5,482 bases of DNA from Rhodospirillales bacterium (lineage in GTDB: Bacteria; Pseudomonadota; Alphaproteobacteria; Rhodospirillales; Defluviicoccaceae): assembly GCA_030622775.1 (NCBI GenBank), contig JAUXFS010000165.1, positions 1 to 5,482 of the forward strand, read 5' to 3'. The notes under the pieces are model-generated. The model saw only the letters and a list, made by a program, of their open reading frames with translations. It had not been told where the DNA came from and made no database searches. The translations under genes were made by a program, and so were the position numbers. This document shows positions 1 to 5,482 of this stretch, one piece after another (positions within the stretch are counted from its first letter, which is position 1; the number at the start of each line of letters is the position of its first letter).

Positions 1-950
1 CCTTGTTCCAGCGCCATCGCCTTGATTTCCAGCTCACCGATCCGTTCCGCGACCACGGCCAGTTCGCCGACCCGTTCGGCGATCTCCGCCGAGTTCTGCA
101 CCGCCGCCGCCGCCATCTCCGCCGACTGCGCGACGCTCCCTTCCAGCCGGGCGACGCGCACGCTCAGTTGCTGCAGCGCGGCCCGACCGGTGGCTTCGGC
201 TTCGACGGTACCGGCTTCGACGGCCTCGACCATCTTGGTCATGCCGGCGAGCGCTTCGAGGGTGCTCTCGAGGGTCGCGATCCGCGCCGACAAGGCGTTG
301 AGCTGCTTGCCGGCGCCCGCGCCCTCCGTTTCCAACGCCGCGATAGCGGCATTGAGAGCCGCGATGGCGGCTCCGAGGTCGCCGACCCCCTTGCCGCTGT
401 CGGCGGTCCGCCGCTCGACGGCGCCGATCCGGCTTTCGAGGGCCGCGATCGTCTTCTCCATCGCCTCGACCTCGGCCGACGATGTCGTCATCACCTTCGG
501 CAGGTAAGGCTCGGCGTACCGGGACCACTGGGGCCAACTGAAGTATGCGCCGACGACGATCACCACCAACACCGCCACCAACCACAGCACCGCCGAGAGG
601 CAGCCGCTCTTCTTGGCCTTCTTTGGCGGCGCGGCGGGCGGGCGCTTGGCCTCGGCCGGTTTCGCCCCGGCGCCGGCCGGAGGCGCCGACGATCCGGGCT
701 TCGCTCCACCACCGGACGGGGGCACCGACGGCCCCGGCTTCGCCCCGGCGGCGGCGGGGGACGCCGACGGCCCGGTCTTTTTCTCCGGTTCCTTGGCGGC
801 GGCGGCGGCCGAACCCGCCTTCGGGGGCTCACCAGCGGCATTGCCGGGCTTTTTCTCCGCCGGCTTGTCTCCGGGCTTGCCCCCGCTGGCTTCGTTCGGC
901 TTTTTGCCGGATCCTTCGGGCTTCTCGTCCTTTTTGGATTCTTCCGTCAT
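1..950 (-). CDS. Mic60/mitofilin-like inner-membrane coiled-coil protein (3' end outside window)
   Basis: An uninterrupted frame of 316 codons runs from an ATG at 950-948 off the left edge. Residues 1-116 are low-complexity and rich in Lys, Pro, Ala and Gly, with a 13-residue tandem repeat at 59-97. A basic stretch (KKAKKSGC, 110-117) leads into one hydrophobic span at 118-137 (LSAVLWLVAVLVVIVVGAYF). The rest, from about 150 to the edge, is Ala/Leu/Glu-rich with heptad-like segments such as IAALESRIGAVERR, as expected of a periplasmic coiled coil. AGAGAGGG lies about 10 bases before the ATG as a ribosome site. Cytosolic low-complexity tail, single anchor and coiled coil, directly after hemC-hemD, is the known layout and position of alphaproteobacterial Mic60 (COG4223). 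That family is linked to intracytoplasmic membrane shaping and envelope contact sites. The C-terminal mitofilin domain is not in view, so the family call is an inference. The reading frame is sure; the function is moderately so. Confidence 0.8.
   Translation of the reverse strand, partial: MTEESKKDEKPEGSGKKPNEASGGKPGDKPAEKKPGNAAGEPPKAGSAAAAAKEPEKKTGPSASPAAAGAKPGPSVPPSGGGAKPGSSAPPAGAGAKPAEAKRPPAAPPKKAKKSGCLSAVLWLVAVLVVIVVGAYFSWPQWSRYAEPYLPKVMTTSSAEVEAMEKTIAALESRIGAVERRTADSGKGVGDLGAAIAALNAAIAALETEGAGAGKQLNALSARIATLESTLEALAGMTKMVEAVEAGTVEAEATGRAALQQLSVRVARLEGSVAQSAEMAAAAVQNSAEIAERVGELAVVAERIGELEIKAMALEQ
660..776 (-). repeat. Three tandem 39-bp (13-residue) repeats inside the Mic60-like gene
   Basis: Three head-to-tail units of exactly 39 bases encode TGPSASPAAAGAK, PGPSVPPSGGGAK and PGSSAPPAGAGAK (residues 59-97). 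The shared pattern is xG(P/S)S(A/V)xPxxxGAK. The units have diverged at the DNA level, so this is an old duplication and not a recent slippage product. It lies in the presumably disordered cytosolic tail just before the membrane span, and each copy ends in a Lys. Its role is unknown; it may act as a spacer. Confidence 0.8.
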
Positions 951-1056
951 TCCCCCGATTCCCTCTCTCGTCGGCGCGTTCCGGTCATTCGTCGCCCAAG
1001 ATTAAATGGAAAACGCCCGGCTTGGGAGAAAAAATCCTTCACCGCCCGGTTTTGTT
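951..1056 (-). other. hemD to Mic60-like intergenic spacer
   Basis: This 106-base gap is far wider than the 2-base hemC-hemD junction, so the downstream gene may have its own promoter. The stretch around 1000-1040 is locally AT-richer. It holds a perfect 6-base inverted repeat, CCCAAG at 995-1000 and CTTGGG at 1021-1026, separated by 20 bases. I find no convincing -35/-10 pair and no stem followed by a T-run, so neither a promoter nor a terminator is called. Confidence 0.4.
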
Positions 1057-1770
1057 TTAACCCGTCCGGGTGCAGATGGCTTCGACCATCGCCGCCTGAT
1101 CGGGGCGGCGGGCGACGACGATCCGATTCCAGCCGACGGCGCCGGCCTTCGCGGCTACCGCGTGGCTGAGACAGAAAACGGTCAGGCTTTGGCATGCGTC
1201 CGCCGATCGGGCCGCGGCGACCAGGGCGACGAAGGTTTCGGCGGTTCGCGGCGAAAACAGGACAACCCCGTCCACATCCCGATTGCGGATCGCCCGGACC
1301 GCCTCCGGAGAGAGCCGTTCGGTCTTGCGGGCGCGGTAGAGAACCACCCGCCGATAGCGGAACCCGGCGGCTTCGACCCTGCCGGCGAGGTCTCCGGCGA
1401 TCACGGTGCCGGCCACGTGCAGCAAGGGGCCATCGCCGGGTTCCAGCCGCCGCCGCACCAGGTCGGCGAGCGCATCGACGTCGCCGGCGGCGGTCTCCAC
1501 CGATCCGAACCCGATCTCGCGGGCGGTCCGGGCGGTGGCGTCGCCGACCGCGTAGACCGGAAGCTCGCGGCACGCCTCGCGGGCGGCGAAGGCCCGGACG
1601 CCGTTGGCGCTGGTCGCCAGCAACGCCTGCACTTGGTCCAGATCCAAAGACGGACCCGGCATAATTTCGACGCTCAGCAACGGCTCGATCAACACGTCGA
1701 CGCCGCGCTCCCGCAACGCCGCCGCCAACGGTTGGGCGTCCTCCCGCGGGCGGGTGAGCAGCACCCGCAT
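1057..1770 (-). CDS. hemD: Uroporphyrinogen-III synthase
   Basis: A cytosolic enzyme that inverts ring D of hydroxymethylbilane and closes the macrocycle to uroporphyrinogen III, the branch point to heme, siroheme, cobalamin and bacteriochlorophyll. The 237-residue length is near the family norm. This family is poorly conserved, but its landmarks are present: the N-terminal LLTRP strand (4-8), ATSANGVRAF (52-61), YAVGDATA (73-80), RVVLYRA at the return to the first domain (141-147), LFSPRTAETF (171-180) and the C-terminal RRPDQAAMVEAI (221-232). Together these fit the two-lobed HemD fold. The ATG at 1770 follows the hemC stop by 2 bases with no strong Shine-Dalgarno, suggesting translational coupling to hemC. 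The stop is TAA at 1059-1057. Position right after hemC makes the call secure despite the weak family conservation. Confidence 0.94.
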   Translation of the reverse strand: MRVLLTRPREDAQPLAAALRERGVDVLIEPLLSVEIMPGPSLDLDQVQALLATSANGVRAFAAREACRELPVYAVGDATARTAREIGFGSVETAAGDVDALADLVRRRLEPGDGPLLHVAGTVIAGDLAGRVEAAGFRYRRVVLYRARKTERLSPEAVRAIRNRDVDGVVLFSPRTAETFVALVAAARSADACQSLTVFCLSHAVAAKAGAVGWNRIVVARRPDQAAMVEAICTRTG

Positions 1771-1772
1771 GG

Positions 1773-2711
1773 CTAAATCGGCTCGTCGAAGAAACCGGGG
1801 CCGGCGCGCCGGCGCAGCTCCTCGCCGGCGTCGCGGCCAAGGGACCGGGCGTCCTCGGCCCGTCCGGCGCGGGCGGTTTCGAGCAGCTCCGAGCCGTCCG
1901 GGCGGGCGATCAGCCCCCGCAGGGCCAGCCCGCCCGCGCCGTCCACCTCGGCGAGCGCGGCGATCGGCGTCCGGCAGGAGCCGTCGAGGACCTCCAGCAT
2001 CGCCCGCTCCGCCGTCACCCTCATCGTGGTTTCGGCGTCATCGAGGCCGGCGAGCACTTCGCGGACGGAGGGGGCGCCGGCGCGGCAGGTCAGGCCGATC
2101 GCCCCCTGGGCGACGGCGGGCAGCATCTCGTCGGGCTCGATGACCGCGGCGGCGGCGTCGCCCATGCCGAGACGCCTGAGCCCGGCCAGCGCCAGCAGCG
2201 TGGCGTCGACCTCGCCCGCGGACACCTTGCGAAGGCGGGTGTGGACGTTGCCACGCAGCGGCACTACCCGCAGATCGGGGCGGCGATGGAGGATCTGCGC
2301 CTTGCGCCGCAGCGACGCGGTGCCGACTATCGAACCCGCCGGCAGCTCGGCGAGGCCGCCGGCGCGGGCGCAGATCAGGGCGTCGCGGGGGTCTTCGCGC
2401 GGCAGCATGCAGGCGAGGACGATGCCGTCGGGCAGCCAGGTCGGCAGATCCTTCATCGAGTGCACCGCGACGTCGATGCCGCCGGCCAGCATCGCCTCGT
2501 CGATCTCCTTGGTGAACAGCCCCTTGCCGCCGATGTCGGCGAGCGGGCGGTCACGGATCTTGTCGCCGGTGGTCCTGATGACGACGGTCTCCACCGCGCC
2601 CGGTTCCGCCAGCTCGGGGTGGGCGGCGGCAAGCAGCCGGCGCGTCTCCTCGGTCTGGGCGAGGGCGAGGGGGCTGCCGCGGGTGCCGATGCGCAAGGGG
2701 ATCGTGATCAT
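1773..2711 (-). CDS. hemC: Hydroxymethylbilane synthase (porphobilinogen deaminase)
   Basis: Polymerises four porphobilinogens to linear hydroxymethylbilane in the cytosol, using a dipyrromethane primer bound to the enzyme. The 312-residue protein has the expected signatures: RIGTRGSPLALAQ (7-19), GGKGLFTKEID (61-71), VHSMKDLP (83-90) with the catalytic Asp at 88, GTASLRRKAQ (130-139) and RGNVHTRL (153-160) with substrate/cofactor-binding arginines, and LDGSCRTPIAALA (242-254). Cys246 in the last motif is the dipyrromethane attachment residue. All catalytic residues I can check are present, so it should be active. The ATG at 2711 places the RIGTRGSPLAL strand at the usual distance; the region ahead of it has only a weak ribosome site. 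It is the first gene of the hemC-hemD unit and is divergent from tsaD. Confidence 0.98.
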   Translation of the reverse strand: MITIPLRIGTRGSPLALAQTEETRRLLAAAHPELAEPGAVETVVIRTTGDKIRDRPLADIGGKGLFTKEIDEAMLAGGIDVAVHSMKDLPTWLPDGIVLACMLPREDPRDALICARAGGLAELPAGSIVGTASLRRKAQILHRRPDLRVVPLRGNVHTRLRKVSAGEVDATLLALAGLRRLGMGDAAAAVIEPDEMLPAVAQGAIGLTCRAGAPSVREVLAGLDDAETTMRVTAERAMLEVLDGSCRTPIAALAEVDGAGGLALRGLIARPDGSELLETARAGRAEDARSLGRDAGEELRRRAGPGFFDEPI

Positions 2712-2792
2712 TGGATTTCAAAGGTATGGTTTGCGGACGCAGCCGAGAGTAATAGCAACGGTTCCGGTCCCAAAGGGAGAAAGACTTTTTCG
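2712..2792. promoter_or_regulatory. Divergent hemC / tsaD intergenic region
   Basis: These 81 bases separate two outward-reading genes and so should contain the start signals for both. The segment is visibly less GC-rich than the flanking coding sequence. A TTGCGG at 2731-2736 followed by TAATAG at 2750-2755 looks promoter-like on the plus strand, but its 13-base spacing is too short. No well-spaced -35/-10 pair stands out on either strand and I see no strong operator palindrome. The promoter role is inferred from gene orientation. Confidence 0.45.
2774..2779 (+). promoter_or_regulatory. Ribosome binding site setting the tsaD start
   Basis: AGGGAG lies 13 bases before the ATG at 2793. The spacing is a little long but the match is good. 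It matters because the tsaD frame stays open upstream to at least 2241, antisense to hemC. The Shine-Dalgarno together with the family-typical N-terminus MIVLGIETSCDET fixes the start at 2793. Confidence 0.6.
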
Positions 2793-3860
2793 ATGATCGT
2801 GCTCGGGATCGAGACCAGTTGCGACGAAACCGCGGCGGCGGTGGTGACCGGCGACCGGCGGATTCTGTCCGACCGGATCCTGTCGCAACTGGACGAGCAC
2901 CGGCCGTTCGGCGGGGTGGTGCCGGAGGTGGCGGCGCGCGCCCATCTGGAGCACCTCGACGGGCTGGTCTCCGAGGCGATGGCCGAGGCCGGCGTCGGTT
3001 TCGCCGAACTCGACGGCGTCGCCGTCGCCGGCGGACCCGGACTGATCGGCGGTGTCATCGTCGGGGTGATGACCGCCAAGGCGATCGCCGCCGTCCACGG
3101 CCTGCCGTTCCTGGCGGTCAACCACCTGGAGGGGCATGCGCTGACAGCGCGGCTCACCGACGACGTCGACTTTCCCTATCTGCTGCTTCTAGTCTCCGGC
3201 GGCCATTGCCAGCTTCTGGCGGTGGCGGGGGTCGCGAGCTACCGCAGGTTCGGCACCACCCTCGACGACGCCCTCGGCGAGGCCTTCGACAAGGTCGCCA
3301 AGATGCTCGGCCTCGGCTATCCCGGCGGCCCGGAGGTGGAGCGCGCCGCGGAAGCCGGCGATCCCAAACGTTTCCGGTTGCCACGGCCGATGAAGGGCCG
3401 CCCCGGCTGTCACTTCTCGTTTTCCGGCCTGAAGACCGCGGTCAGGCACGCGGTCGCCGCCCTGCCGCCGGGCTCGCCGGGCGGGTTCGACGCCGGCGAC
3501 GTCGCCGACCTGTGCGCCTCGTTCCAGGCAGCGGCCGGCGACGCGCTGGTCGACCGCACCACCAACGCGCTCCGCCGGTTCCGCGACCTCCACCCCGGGT
3601 CCGACACCCTGGTGGTCGCCGGCGGCGTCGCCGCCAACGCCTACCTGCGCGCCCGCCTCGCCACGCCCGCCGAAGCCGAGGGCGTCCGCCTGATCGCGCC
3701 GCCGCAGCGTCTATGCACCGACAACGCGGCGATGATTGCCTGGGCCGGCATCGAGCGCCTGCGTCTCGGCCTTACCGCTCCCCTCGACTTCAAGCCCCGC
3801 CCGCGCTGGCCCCTCGACCCCGACGCCCCGCCCGCCGCCTTCGCCGGGGTCAAGGCGTGA
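2793..3860 (+). CDS. tsaD: tRNA N6-adenosine threonylcarbamoyltransferase TsaD
   Basis: Transfers the threonylcarbamoyl group from TsaC/Sua5-made threonylcarbamoyl-AMP to A37 of ANN-decoding tRNAs (t6A), working with TsaB and TsaE in the cytosol. It was formerly annotated Gcp, O-sialoglycoprotein endopeptidase. At 355 residues it is slightly longer than the E. coli protein, through a C-terminal tail. Motifs in order: GIETSCDET (5-13), FGGVVPEVAARAHLE (39-53), the metal-binding NHLEGH with His111 and His115, the LVSGGH nucleotide-binding loop (133-138), GEAFDKVAKMLGLGYPGGP (162-180), FSFSGLKTAV (208-217), AGGVAAN (276-282) and CTDNAAMIAW with the metal ligand Asp310. All ligands are intact. 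It is divergent from hemC and 60 bases ahead of gpsA on the same strand, probably heading an operon. Confidence 0.98.
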   Translation: MIVLGIETSCDETAAAVVTGDRRILSDRILSQLDEHRPFGGVVPEVAARAHLEHLDGLVSEAMAEAGVGFAELDGVAVAGGPGLIGGVIVGVMTAKAIAAVHGLPFLAVNHLEGHALTARLTDDVDFPYLLLLVSGGHCQLLAVAGVASYRRFGTTLDDALGEAFDKVAKMLGLGYPGGPEVERAAEAGDPKRFRLPRPMKGRPGCHFSFSGLKTAVRHAVAALPPGSPGGFDAGDVADLCASFQAAAGDALVDRTTNALRRFRDLHPGSDTLVVAGGVAANAYLRARLATPAEAEGVRLIAPPQRLCTDNAAMIAWAGIERLRLGLTAPLDFKPRPRWPLDPDAPPAAFAGVKA

Positions 3861-3920
3861 CGGACGCAGTCTTGGCCGCCCGTTATTGCCGCCCGGCGGT
3901 CACCGGGGCATAACGGCGCC

Positions 3921-4919
3921 ATGCAACGGATAGGCATCATCGGCGGCGGGGCGTGGGGGACGGCGCTGGCGATGACCGCGCGCAAGGCCGGGCGTGAGGC
4001 GGTCATCCATGCCCGCGAACCGGAAGTGGTCGACGCGATCAACCGCGACCACGAGAACCCGGCGTTCCTGCCCGGCATCGCCCTCGATCCGGCGATTCGC
4101 GCCACCGTCGATCCGGCGGAAGCGGCGGACGCCGATGCGGTGCTGCTGGTCGCCCCGGCCCAGCACCTGCGCGGCGTGATCGCGCCGCTGGCGGCCGGTT
4201 GGCGGCCCGGAGTGCCGGCGGTGGTCTGCGCCAAGGGGATCGAGGGCGGGACTTGCGCGCTGATGAGCGAGGTGGTCGCCGAGACGCTGCCGGCGGCGAC
4301 CGTGGCGGTGCTGTCCGGGCCGAGCTTCGCCGCCGAGGTCGCCCGCGACCTGCCGACCGCGGTGACCTTCGCCTGCGCCGATGCGGCCCCGCGCGAGGCG
4401 CTGCCGGCGGCGCTGGGAACCCCGCGTTTCCGCATTTATTCGTCCGGCGACGTGATCGGCGCCGAGATCGGCGGCGCGGTCAAGAACGTGCTGGCCATCG
4501 CCTGCGGCATCGTCCACGGGCGCGGCCTCGGCGACAACGCCCGGGCGGCGCTGATCACCCGCGGCCTCGCCGAGATCGCCCGCCTCGCCCACGCCAAGGG
4601 CGCGCGGGCCGAAACGCTGATGGGGCTCTGCGGCGCCGGCGATCTGGTGCTCACCTGCAACAACATCCAGTCGCGGAACTTCTCGCTCGGGGTCGCGTTG
4701 GGCGAGGGGGCGAGGCTGAACGACGTGCTGGCCGCGCGCACCTCGGTGGCGGAGGGAGTGTTCAGCGCCGCGGCGGTTACCGCGCTCGCCCGCCGCATGG
4801 GCGTGGTCATGCCGATCTGCGCCGCCGTCGACGCGGTGCTCAACCACGCCGCCGATCTCGACGCCGCCATCGCCGGACTGCTGTCGCGGCCGTTCAAGGC
4901 CGAGGGCCCGTCCACCTGA
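3921..4919 (+). CDS. gpsA: NAD(P)H-dependent glycerol-3-phosphate dehydrogenase
   Basis: Reduces dihydroxyacetone phosphate to sn-glycerol-3-phosphate, the backbone for phospholipid synthesis; cytosolic. The 332-residue length is normal. The N-terminal Rossmann motif GIIGGGAWGTALA (5-17) starts almost at the first residue, which supports the ATG at 3921. It is followed by the CAKGIE loop with Lys105, LSGPSFAAEVA (131-141), IGGAVKNVLAIACGI with catalytic Lys188 (183-197), GLCGAGDLVLTC with Asp241 (235-246), QSRNFSLG (250-257) and the substrate-site segment SVAEGV (275-280). All key residues are present. The region before the ATG has no strong Shine-Dalgarno. A short stem (CCCGG 3892-3896, CCGGG 3903-3907, 6-base loop) lies just upstream; its significance is doubtful. 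It follows tsaD and precedes a yciI-like gene, a familiar alphaproteobacterial order. Confidence 0.98.
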   Translation: MQRIGIIGGGAWGTALAMTARKAGREAVIHAREPEVVDAINRDHENPAFLPGIALDPAIRATVDPAEAADADAVLLVAPAQHLRGVIAPLAAGWRPGVPAVVCAKGIEGGTCALMSEVVAETLPAATVAVLSGPSFAAEVARDLPTAVTFACADAAPREALPAALGTPRFRIYSSGDVIGAEIGGAVKNVLAIACGIVHGRGLGDNARAALITRGLAEIARLAHAKGARAETLMGLCGAGDLVLTCNNIQSRNFSLGVALGEGARLNDVLAARTSVAEGVFSAAAVTALARRMGVVMPICAAVDAVLNHAADLDAAIAGLLSRPFKAEGPST

Positions 4920-4932
4920 CCAGACCATCACC

Positions 4933-4941
4933 AAGGGAGGA
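4933..4941 (+). promoter_or_regulatory. Strong ribosome binding site of the YciI-family gene
   Basis: AAGGGAGGA ends 7 bases before the ATG at 4949, a near-ideal Shine-Dalgarno and the strongest in the window. It contrasts with the poor sites of hemC, hemD and gpsA and fixes the start of this small gene, whose frame would otherwise continue open upstream through gpsA. Confidence 0.8.
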
Positions 4942-4948
4942 TCCAGCC

Positions 4949-5233
4949 ATGCTTTTCGCCATCGCCTGCACCGACAAGCCCGACCACGAGCGGCTCAGAC
5001 AAGACACCCGCCAGGCCCACCTGGACTATCTGGGCGGATACAAGGACCGCGCCTTCGCGGTCGGCCCGACGCTCACCGACGACGGCGAACACATGAACGG
5101 CAGCCTTCTGATCATCGACTTCGCCGACAGGAAAGCGGCGGAGGACTTCGCCGCCGGCGATCCCTACAACAAGGCGGGGCTGTTCGAGACCGTCGTCATC
5201 CGCCGTTGGAAAAAGGTGATCCCCGCCGACTGA
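4949..5233 (+). CDS. YciI-family protein
   Basis: A 94-residue single-domain protein of the YciI/YCII family, which has a ferredoxin-like dimeric alpha/beta-barrel fold. Family hallmarks are RQAHLDYL with the conserved His24, the glycine-rich centre AVGPTLTDDGEHMNGSLLI (37-55) and AGDPYNKAGLFE (69-80) before the last strand VVIRRWKKVI (82-91). The biochemical role of most members is unknown; a conserved His/Asp pocket has suggested a small-molecule enzyme, so no substrate is assigned. No signal peptide or membrane span is visible, so it is cytosolic. It starts 29 bases after gpsA with a strong ribosome site and is probably co-transcribed with tsaD-gpsA. Family membership is secure; function is open. 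Confidence 0.93.
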   Translation: MLFAIACTDKPDHERLRQDTRQAHLDYLGGYKDRAFAVGPTLTDDGEHMNGSLLIIDFADRKAAEDFAAGDPYNKAGLFETVVIRRWKKVIPAD

Positions 5234-5241
5234 CCGCATGT

Positions 5242-5258
5242 CGGCCACGAGTGGGCCG
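5242..5258 (+). terminator. Possible weak hairpin after the YciI-family gene
   Basis: CGGCC (5242-5246) and GGCCG (5254-5258) can form a 5-bp GC stem with a 7-base loop, nine bases past the stop codon. No T-run follows, so it is not a classic intrinsic terminator. It is listed because it sits where the tsaD-gpsA-yciI transcript should end. Confidence 0.2.
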
Positions 5259-5317
5259 CCATCGCGCAAAATGTTCAGAACGGGCGCGTTATCGGCTTCT
5301 TCTATGGGGGCGCTTTA

Positions 5318-5346
5318 TTGAGAGCCGGTCTCGTTTCGGCTTGTAT
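5318..5346 (+). promoter_or_regulatory. Candidate sigma70-type promoter for the gene at 5411
   Basis: TTGAGA (5318-5323, five of six matches to TTGACA) is followed after exactly 17 bases by TTGTAT (5341-5346, three of six matches to TATAAT). It lies in a locally AT-richer non-coding stretch, about 65 bases before a gene start on the same strand. This would give a leader of roughly 55-60 bases. Good -35, mediocre -10. An AGCCG/CGGCT inverted repeat (5323-5327, 5337-5341) lies within the spacer. Confidence 0.35.
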
Positions 5347-5410
5347 GCGCCCCAGTTATGAGGTCAAATATTCCGGTTGCGGAGGTCTCACCCGATATGT
5401 GGGGAAAACA

Positions 5411-5482
5411 ATGGCATTAGTATCGACGATACGGCAACGCAATGCCGTTTTCTTGCTGATTACCGCGTTCGTTCTATCGTCG
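5411..5482 (+). CDS. Start of an unidentified exported or membrane protein (3' end outside window)
   Basis: Only 24 codons are visible, from the ATG at 5411 to the right edge. The peptide has a basic start (MALVSTIRQR) and then the hydrophobic stretch NAVFLLITAFVLSS, which fits a signal peptide or a first membrane span with its N-terminus in the cytosol. Proteins that begin like this include chemoreceptors, other sensor proteins and secreted proteins; nothing here decides between them. GGGGA at 5401-5405 gives a ribosome site 5 bases before the ATG. An in-frame GTG at 5399 is an alternative start. Codon usage (TTA, GTA, ATA, CTA) is less GC-biased than in the other genes of the window, though the sample is very small. 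Confidence 0.55.
   Translation, partial: MALVSTIRQRNAVFLLITAFVLSS

Noticed and set aside
34..585. 183-codon minus-strand open frame
   Set aside because: It is in a different frame from the Mic60-like gene on the same strand and gives an Arg/Gly-rich product without a recognisable motif. The frame starting at 950 has the membrane span and coiled coil.
1010..1060. Possible intrinsic terminator after hemD
   Set aside because: The T-run on the minus strand (around 1030-1035) is not preceded by a stable stem; the two nearby CGCCCGG copies are direct repeats, not inverted ones.
3..1169. 388-codon plus-strand open frame across the left end
   Set aside because: It is in codon register with, and antisense to, the Mic60-like gene. 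Its product is an Arg/Gly/Leu-rich string with no domain, and it has no ribosome site.
2241..2792. 184-residue N-terminal extension of TsaD
   Set aside because: The frame is open but runs antisense to hemC. Known TsaD proteins start at the MIVLGIETSCDET position, and a ribosome site precedes 2793.
2026..2796. 256-codon plus-strand open frame antisense to hemC
   Set aside because: Ser/Arg-rich product with no motif, fully explained by the complement of GC-rich hemC codons.
3900..4934. 344-codon minus-strand open frame antisense to gpsA
   Set aside because: His/Arg/Gly-rich product without a domain. gpsA on the plus strand has all its catalytic motifs.
4199..4948. Open frame through gpsA fused to the YciI-family protein
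   Set aside because: The upstream part is Arg/Gly-rich noise in the wrong frame of gpsA. The strong ribosome site at 4933-4941 and the family N-terminus place the start at 4949.
5271..5321. 16-codon open frame starting ATGTTCAGA
   Set aside because: Very short, no ribosome site, no recognisable feature, and it runs into the candidate promoter.

Overview
The window is GC-rich chromosomal DNA that reads as an alphaproteobacterium, most likely of the Rhodospirillales type. The evidence is the arrangement of a divergent hemC/tsaD pair, hemD followed by a Mic60/mitofilin-like membrane protein on one side, and gpsA plus a YciI-family gene on the other, a layout familiar from alphaproteobacteria. 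Genus cannot be told from this stretch.

Left arm (minus strand, read from the middle outward): hemC (2711-1773), hemD (1770-1057) and a membrane-anchored coiled-coil protein (950 to beyond base 1). HemC and HemD catalyse consecutive steps of tetrapyrrole synthesis (porphobilinogen to hydroxymethylbilane to uroporphyrinogen III). They are separated by only 2 bases and are almost certainly co-transcribed. The third gene starts 106 bases further on. It has a low-complexity Lys/Pro/Ala N-terminus with a 13-residue tandem repeat, one membrane span and a long coiled coil. This is the architecture of bacterial Mic60/mitofilin (COG4223-like) proteins, but its C-terminal signature domain lies outside the window.

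Right arm (plus strand): tsaD (2793-3860, tRNA t6A synthesis), gpsA (3921-4919, glycerol-3-phosphate dehydrogenase) and a YciI-family gene (4949-5233), spaced 60 and 29 bases apart and probably one operon. An 81-base spacer between hemC and tsaD must carry the divergent start signals. Beyond 5233 the sequence becomes less GC-rich and non-coding for about 177 bases. A new gene then begins at 5411; only its first 24 codons, which encode a signal-peptide-like or membrane segment, are present. A plausible sigma70-type promoter lies ahead of it.

Most of the window is housekeeping. I see no CRISPR array, RNA gene, insertion sequence, phage module or obvious new system. The points most worth a second look are the Mic60-like protein with its internal repeats and the compositional and synteny change at the right edge. 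The long open frames antisense to nearly every gene are by-products of GC-rich codon usage.
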